From a virus, in IMG/VR virus record IMGVR_UViG_3300027759_000494, positions 1 to 21,461 of that record: DNA of 21,461 nucleotides, one strand, 5' to 3'. Below the pieces are notes generated by a model. It worked only from the letters and a program-made list of their open reading frames with translations. It was not told the DNA's origin and ran no database searches. Positions within the stretch are counted from its first letter, which is position 1; every line of letters begins with the position of its first letter. Positions 17,136 to 21,461 of this stretch are shown here, piece after piece. Both the position numbers and the translations under genes were made by a program.

Positions 17136-18367
17136 TTAAATTTTCAGAATACCTAACGGAAGATAAAGAAGGTAAGAACCTGCATCTGGAACACCTCGAA
17201 GATGAGGTGTTGAATGGTGGTGTTGGTGGCACTCGTGGTGCTATTAACTTTCTACAGTCTCTTAGAGATATGTTGGCCGGCCATTCATCTGAACATAAGG
17301 TCAATCTGACAACTAAATGGGATGGTGCACCTGCTATCTTTGCAGGTATCAATCCTGCTAATGGTAAGTTCTTTGTTGGAACCAAAGGTGTCTTTGCTCA
17401 GAATGCAAAGCTAAACTACACTGATGCGGACATTGACAAGAACCATCCAGCCGAAGGTCTCAATAAGAAATTGAAGGTTGCTCTCAGATATCTTGCTGAA
17501 CTCGGTATCACTGGAGTTATTCAGGGTGATATGATGTTCTCTAAGGGTGATCTGAAGCGTGAGACGATTGATGGTGTCAGCTACATCATATTTCAACCAA
17601 ACACTATCGTATATGCGGTTCCAACCGATTCCAAGTTAGCAGAACAGATGATGAATGCACAGATGGGTATTGTCTGGCATACATCCTATGTGGGTCCAGC
17701 ACTCGAAGATATGAAAGCATCGTTTGGTGTTGATATTGCTCGTTTGAGGCAGACTCGTAACGTATGGTTCCGTGATGCATCTTTTGTTGATGCCACAGGT
17801 ACCGCGACCTTCACTCAAGCTGAAATGACGGCGATCAATAGCATTCTATCTCAGGCTGGCAGTCTCTTCAGAACAATCTCACCTCGCACTCTCAACGAAA
17901 TCTCCACTAATGAAACATATAAGATACAGATCAAAGCATGGAACAACTCAAAGGTTCGTAACAACGAAAAGATTACGAATACAGTGACTCATGTCAAAGA
18001 TTTGATTCTTTCTATCGAAGAAAAACTAAACAAAAACCTAGGCGATGCGAAGAAAGAAGATACACGACTAAAGAGAGCGCAAGAGAAAACTATCGTAATG
18101 AACTTCTACAAGTCAAATAAAGATGAGTTGAAGAAGATTTTTGACTTGCAAAACCTTCTTGTTGATGCTAAACATATGATTGTTCGTAAGCTAGAGCAAG
18201 TTCAAGGTGTAACAAACACATTCATGAAAACTGATAGTGGTTATAAAGTTACAGCACCAGAAGGTTTTGTTGCTGTAGATATTCTTAAAGGTAATGCTGT
18301 TAAACTGGTCGATAGACTAGAGTTCTCACAAAACAACTTCAATGCAGCTAAAGCGTGGGTGAAATGA
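17132..18367 (+). CDS. Ligase-like nucleotidyltransferase with capsid-targeting-type leader
   Basis: 411 residues. Motifs of covalent nucleotidyltransferases (DNA/RNA ligase fold) appear in order: KWDGAPAIF (62-70) as motif I with K62 as likely AMP-carrying lysine, TGVIQGDMMF (127-136) as motif III, SYIIFQPNTIVY (150-161) as IIIa, PEGFVAVD (376-383) as motif IV, and NAVKLVD (388-394) as motif V. A helical insertion of about 110 residues (around 265-375) separates III from IV. Similar phage proteins are usually called hypothetical (DUF6267 type, as I recall). The N-terminus MIKFSEYLTE-DKEG matches the leader of T4 internal head proteins, with L-x-E at residues 8-10 as the prohead protease site. 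Start and stop both overlap neighbours (ATGA). Confidence 0.75.
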   Translation: MIKFSEYLTEDKEGKNLHLEHLEDEVLNGGVGGTRGAINFLQSLRDMLAGHSSEHKVNLTTKWDGAPAIFAGINPANGKFFVGTKGVFAQNAKLNYTDADIDKNHPAEGLNKKLKVALRYLAELGITGVIQGDMMFSKGDLKRETIDGVSYIIFQPNTIVYAVPTDSKLAEQMMNAQMGIVWHTSYVGPALEDMKASFGVDIARLRQTRNVWFRDASFVDATGTATFTQAEMTAINSILSQAGSLFRTISPRTLNEISTNETYKIQIKAWNNSKVRNNEKITNTVTHVKDLILSIEEKLNKNLGDAKKEDTRLKRAQEKTIVMNFYKSNKDELKKIFDLQNLLVDAKHMIVRKLEQVQGVTNTFMKTDSGYKVTAPEGFVAVDILKGNAVKLVDRLEFSQNNFNAAKAWVK

Positions 18368-18993
18368 AATCATTATTTGAATATCTAGATGAGTCTGTAA
18401 AGAAAGAAACCAAAGGCATCTTGAATGTCTTTGATATTGATGATACACTATTCAAGACCTCATCTAAGATTCTCATTGTGAAAGATGGTAAGACCACCAA
18501 AGAGTTAAGTTCTGGTGAGTTTAACACATATAAACTCAAATCAGGTGAGAAGTATGACTTTGAGCAATTCAGGTCAGGTAAGCACTTCTATGCCACATCT
18601 AAACCAATCGATAATGTAATCAAGAGAGCGCAAAGGGCCGTTGGTTCTGAGACCGAAAACTGTAAGACGATCATCATCACAGCCCGTTCCGATCTAAATG
18701 ATAAGGATGTGTTCTTGGATAAGTTCCGTCAACACGGTTTCCCTATCGATCAGGTCTATGTCGAACGTGCTGGTAACTTACAGAAGCTACAACCATCTGC
18801 TAAAGTCCACATCACCAAAGGTGCGGTGCTGATGAGATACATAAAATCAGGTAAGTTCAACAAGATTCGTATGTGGGATGATGGTGTTGATAATCTCAAA
18901 ATCTTGCTGAAACTAGGCGAAAAGTATCCTGAAATCAAGATGGAAGCATACTTTGTCGATGAGCAAGGCGATACATCCAGATACACTGGATAA
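18364..18993 (+). CDS. HAD-family phosphatase with capsid-targeting-type leader
   Basis: 209 residues. The HAD motif I FDIDDTLF (23-30) has nucleophile D24 and acid D26. Motif II is IIITARS (103-109). A lysine in the SAKVHITKG region (K147 or K152) could be motif III, and MWDDGVDN (170-177) fits motif IV with D172, D173 and D176. Polynucleotide 3'-phosphatases such as the C-terminal half of T4 Pnkp belong to this fold, though many HAD enzymes act on small molecules. The N-terminus MKSLFEYLDE-SVKK parallels the upstream gene and T4 internal-protein leaders, with L-x-E at residues 8-10. I use ATG 18364, which overlaps the upstream stop (ATGA). The frame is open nine bases further but without a good start. 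Confidence 0.85.
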   Translation: MKSLFEYLDESVKKETKGILNVFDIDDTLFKTSSKILIVKDGKTTKELSSGEFNTYKLKSGEKYDFEQFRSGKHFYATSKPIDNVIKRAQRAVGSETENCKTIIITARSDLNDKDVFLDKFRQHGFPIDQVYVERAGNLQKLQPSAKVHITKGAVLMRYIKSGKFNKIRMWDDGVDNLKILLKLGEKYPEIKMEAYFVDEQGDTSRYTG

Positions 18994-19033
18994 TGTCAGA
19001 ATTGTGTCTATAAACGCTGTCGGATTGGGGTAT

Positions 19034-19041
19034 TATAAATA
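19034..19041 (+). promoter_or_regulatory. T4-type late promoter of the multidomain gene
   Basis: Exact TATAAATA, 34 bases before the ATG at 19076, in the short gap after the phosphatase gene. AGAGGGA lies five bases before the ATG. Confidence 0.7.
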
Positions 19042-19075
19042 ACACTATAAGAAACATTCCTGTAGAGGGAAAGAT

Positions 19076-21461
19076 ATGAAAATCATTGCTGTATATCCAG
19101 GCCGTTTCCAACCTTTTCACAAAGGTCACGCACAGGTCTACAAGTGGCTCAAAGAGAAGTTCGGTAACGCACATATTGCAACTTCAGATAAAGTCGAAGC
19201 CCCCAAATCACCATTCAATTTTGACGAAAAAAAGAAGATGATGGAACTGGCTGGTGTATCACCGTCAGATATCTATCAGGTCAGAAATCCCTACATCGCG
19301 CCAGAAGTTTTGAGACACTATGACGGAACCAAGACGGTTCTCGTTTTCGCCGTGTCTGAAAAAGATATGGCAGAAGATCCTCGCTTCTCATTCAAGCCTA
19401 CAAAATCTGGAAAACCTGGTTATCTACAACCTTACCCTAAAGATGGTAAAGGTCTAGAACCATTTGGCGATCCAGATAAGCCAAGAGGCTATGTTGTAAC
19501 AACCCCCACATTCACATTCAATGTCCTTGGTGAACCGTCTAAGTCGGCTACAGAAGTTCGTAAGCAATTTGCTAATGCCGATCACGAAACACAGAAGAAA
19601 CTCATTAAAGACCTATTCGGTAAGTATGACGCTAAGGTTCATAAACTGATGGACGAAAAGATCAAAGGTGCATTAAACGCCGCACCTAAACCGAAATCAA
19701 TCAAGCAGATTAGAGAAGAACCAAACGACAATGATAGTGGTAGACCTATCGTTGATCCAAATGAACCAAATACACCGATGGGTAAGTTCGTAAGAAAATA
19801 CACACCAGTTGGTGATGTTGAAGATGTTGTTAAAGGTGTTCAGCAGGGTGATGTTAAGAAAGCTCTAGGTGGTGCAGTCAGTCTCGGTGCTCAAGCACTA
19901 ACAGGCACAGTTGGTACGGCCGCCAAGATTGCTGTTGGTGCCGCTAGAGGTGCTGGTATTATGAATGAAGATTCTGATCAACTCGACCACGAAAAGTTTG
20001 GTCCAATGCTGGACACATTCGTCCAGTTCGCATCTAAGAAAATTGGTATTCAATCTCTACCGCAGATAAGCCTACAAAAAGGTGAGATGCAGACTTCTTT
20101 CGGTGGTTATAGCCCACAGAACAAGTCAATCGTGGTTGTCACAAAGAACCGCCATCCAATGGATGTTTATAGAACGGTTGCACATGAACTTGTTCACCAC
20201 AAGCAAAATGAAGATGGTAACCTAGGTAAAGATATTGCGGCAGAAGGTTCTACTGGTTCACCAATCGAGAATGAAGCTAATGCTGAAGCTGGTAAGATCA
20301 TGCGTTGGTTTGCTAAGAAGAATCCTGATGCATTTAAGTCTGGTCAAATTGTTGAATCAGTAATTGAAGAAGGTTTAAATGATCCTTCTAGACAGAAAGC
20401 TGTATTCTTAGCTGGTGGTCCAGGTTCTGGTAAAGATTTCATCATGCAACGCACATTGCATGGTCATGGTATGAGAGAAGTTAACTCAGACACAGCCCTC
20501 GAATACTTGATGGATAAAGAAGGTCTCAGCAAGAGAATGCCACCCGAAGAAAAAACAGCTAGAGATGTTGTTCGTGGTCGCGCTAAGAAGGTTACCAAAG
20601 AGAAAGAGCGTAATGCTATTGCAGGTCGCCAAGGTCTAATCATTAACGGCACAGCGGATGATCCTGAAAAGATCATGAAAATTAAAGGTCATCTCGAAGA
20701 TAATGGTTATGATACCATGATGGTGTATGTTGATACATCAAATCCTGTATCGAGAGAAAGAAATATTCAACGCGGTAAAGAAGGTGGCCGAGAAGTGCCT
20801 GAAGATATCCGTCAGCAGAAATGGCAGTCCTCACGAGATGCCAGAGAACCATTAAGAGCCGCTTTCGGTGATAATAAATTCATTCGTGTGAATAATAGTG
20901 AAGATTATCGCACAGTTCATCCTGATCGTAAGAAAGAAATTGATACCGAACACAGTAAAATCTTCAAGACAGTTCGTAAGTTTGCTACCGCTCCTGTTCA
21001 AGATACTGCATGGCAGGAGAAAGAAAAAGAGAAGCGCGGTATCACCAAGTTCACAACACCAAAAGCACAGAAGTTTGGTTCTAAACCTAAACAACCAGCA
21101 CAGCAACCAGAATATGTTCCAAATCCAAGTGAATTGGAACAGGCTAAGCGTCTAGGTGTTCAGCACATCGGTAATGGTCAGTTTGGTGCTAAGGGTGCTG
21201 AACCTACACATGTTTCGAATGGTGGTCAGCTAACAACCTTAAATAAAGGGCTCTCAGAGGACCTTCGCAAATGGTTCAGTAAAACTGATCCTGAAGGTGG
21301 TTGGAAAAGAATCAATTCTAAAGGTGAAGCGATTGGTCCTTGCGCTAGAGAGCCGGGGGAACCAAAACCTAAATGCATGTCTAATGAAAAAAGGGCTATG
21401 TTAACCAAGAAAGAAAGAGCGTCAGCGGTTCGTGCAAAGCGTAAGCATGATCCTAATCCTG
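19076..21461 (+). CDS. Multidomain protein: nucleotidyltransferase, metallopeptidase, P-loop kinase, C-terminal domain (3' truncated)
   Basis: Open for at least 795 codons and running off the window. Domains in order: a cytidylyltransferase/NMNAT-like domain with GRFQPFHKGH (9-18, H15 and H18 of the HxGH motif) to about 200; an Ala/Gly-rich linker (about 260-295); a zinc metallopeptidase-like domain with HELVH (370-374) and a possible third ligand in ENEANAEAGK; a P-loop kinase with GGPGSGKD (447-454), similar to zeta-toxin-like or polynucleotide-kinase-like folds; a Pro/Gln-rich linker; and a C-terminal region starting RKWFSKTDPEGGWKRIN with C, P, K and R-rich sequence (DUF6321-like, as I recall). 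(L/I)-x-E sites at I212-R-E214, I430-E-E432 and L726-S-E728 sit at domain borders. The stretch before the kinase, VIEEGLNDPS, looks like the start of separate phage kinase genes. A T4-type late promoter precedes it. Confidence 0.8.
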   Translation, partial: MKIIAVYPGRFQPFHKGHAQVYKWLKEKFGNAHIATSDKVEAPKSPFNFDEKKKMMELAGVSPSDIYQVRNPYIAPEVLRHYDGTKTVLVFAVSEKDMAEDPRFSFKPTKSGKPGYLQPYPKDGKGLEPFGDPDKPRGYVVTTPTFTFNVLGEPSKSATEVRKQFANADHETQKKLIKDLFGKYDAKVHKLMDEKIKGALNAAPKPKSIKQIREEPNDNDSGRPIVDPNEPNTPMGKFVRKYTPVGDVEDVVKGVQQGDVKKALGGAVSLGAQALTGTVGTAAKIAVGAARGAGIMNEDSDQLDHEKFGPMLDTFVQFASKKIGIQSLPQISLQKGEMQTSFGGYSPQNKSIVVVTKNRHPMDVYRTVAHELVHHKQNEDGNLGKDIAAEGSTGSPIENEANAEAGKIMRWFAKKNPDAFKSGQIVESVIEEGLNDPSRQKAVFLAGGPGSGKDFIMQRTLHGHGMREVNSDTALEYLMDKEGLSKRMPPEEKTARDVVRGRAKKVTKEKERNAIAGRQGLIINGTADDPEKIMKIKGHLEDNGYDTMMVYVDTSNPVSRERNIQRGKEGGREVPEDIRQQKWQSSRDAREPLRAAFGDNKFIRVNNSEDYRTVHPDRKKEIDTEHSKIFKTVRKFATAPVQDTAWQEKEKEKRGITKFTTPKAQKFGSKPKQPAQQPEYVPNPSELEQAKRLGVQHIGNGQFGAKGAEPTHVSNGGQLTTLNKGLSEDLRKWFSKTDPEGGWKRINSKGEAIGPCAREPGEPKPKCMSNEKRAMLTKKERASAVRAKRKHDPNP

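Noticed and set aside
20464-20676. Minus-strand ORF inside the multidomain gene
   Set aside because: Antisense shadow of the kinase domain. The plus frame is continuous and has clear motifs.
1-21461. CRISPR arrays, insertion sequences, integrase or attachment sites
   Set aside because: No regular spaced repeats, transposase-like ORF, flanking terminal repeats or integrase gene seen, despite the many tRNA genes that could serve as sites.

Overview
This window is part of a T4-type myovirus genome, roughly 40% GC by eye. The best evidence is the replication cluster at the left end, in the order gp43 DNA polymerase (C-terminal part), a membrane protein, a cupin, UvsX recombinase, a small protein in the position T4 uses for gp40, and the gp41 helicase. 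T4-type late promoters (TATAAATA) are also present. The host is probably an alphaproteobacterium. The tRNA-His has A73 and no G at position -1, which is the form typical of that class, and the leader of the main tRNA array carries a boxA-like sequence of the form seen in alphaproteobacterial rRNA leaders. I do not name a species.

Layout. 1-4630: replication and recombination genes. 4630-5750: five small genes, mostly joined by TAATG stop/start overlaps. 5762-7058: ten tRNA or tRNA-like genes, one small gene, and a structured RNA leader behind a consensus promoter, closed by a hairpin plus T-run terminator. 7062-9169 (minus strand): a six-gene operon of membrane and secreted proteins plus an IscA-like Fe-S carrier, read from a minus-strand late promoter. 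9272-9560: tRNA-Pro, a second structured RNA candidate, and tRNA-Cys. 9602-16029: a long plus-strand run of small accessory genes with tRNAs inserted between them. It includes an RlpA-like lipoprotein, a metallopeptidase, two HNH proteins, a GATase-like protein, a SpeD-like protein, an SGNH hydrolase, a YkuK-type RNase H-like protein and Dps. 16026-16120: a consensus promoter and a strong terminator only about 60 bases apart, probably an sRNA gene. 16161-21461: large late genes, namely a PD-(D/E)XK-like protein, a ligase-like nucleotidyltransferase, a HAD phosphatase, and an open-ended multidomain protein (nucleotidyltransferase, metallopeptidase, P-loop kinase, C-terminal late domain).

The most interesting signal is at the right end. 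The ligase-like protein and the HAD phosphatase both begin with a ten-residue leader of the form M-K/I-x-F-x-E-Y-L-x-E. This resembles the capsid-targeting sequence of T4 internal proteins, which the gp21 prohead protease removes after (L/I)-x-E. The neighbouring multidomain protein has (L/I)-x-E sites at apparent domain borders. Together these genes could be a set of nucleic-acid end-healing and sealing enzymes packaged in the head and delivered with the DNA. That function is inference. The leaders, motifs and gene order are visible in the sequence.

A second theme is RNA. There are 18 tRNA or tRNA-like genes, including two tRNA-Leu without the long variable arm and two tRNA-like genes with shortened anticodon arms, plus at least three candidate non-coding RNAs.
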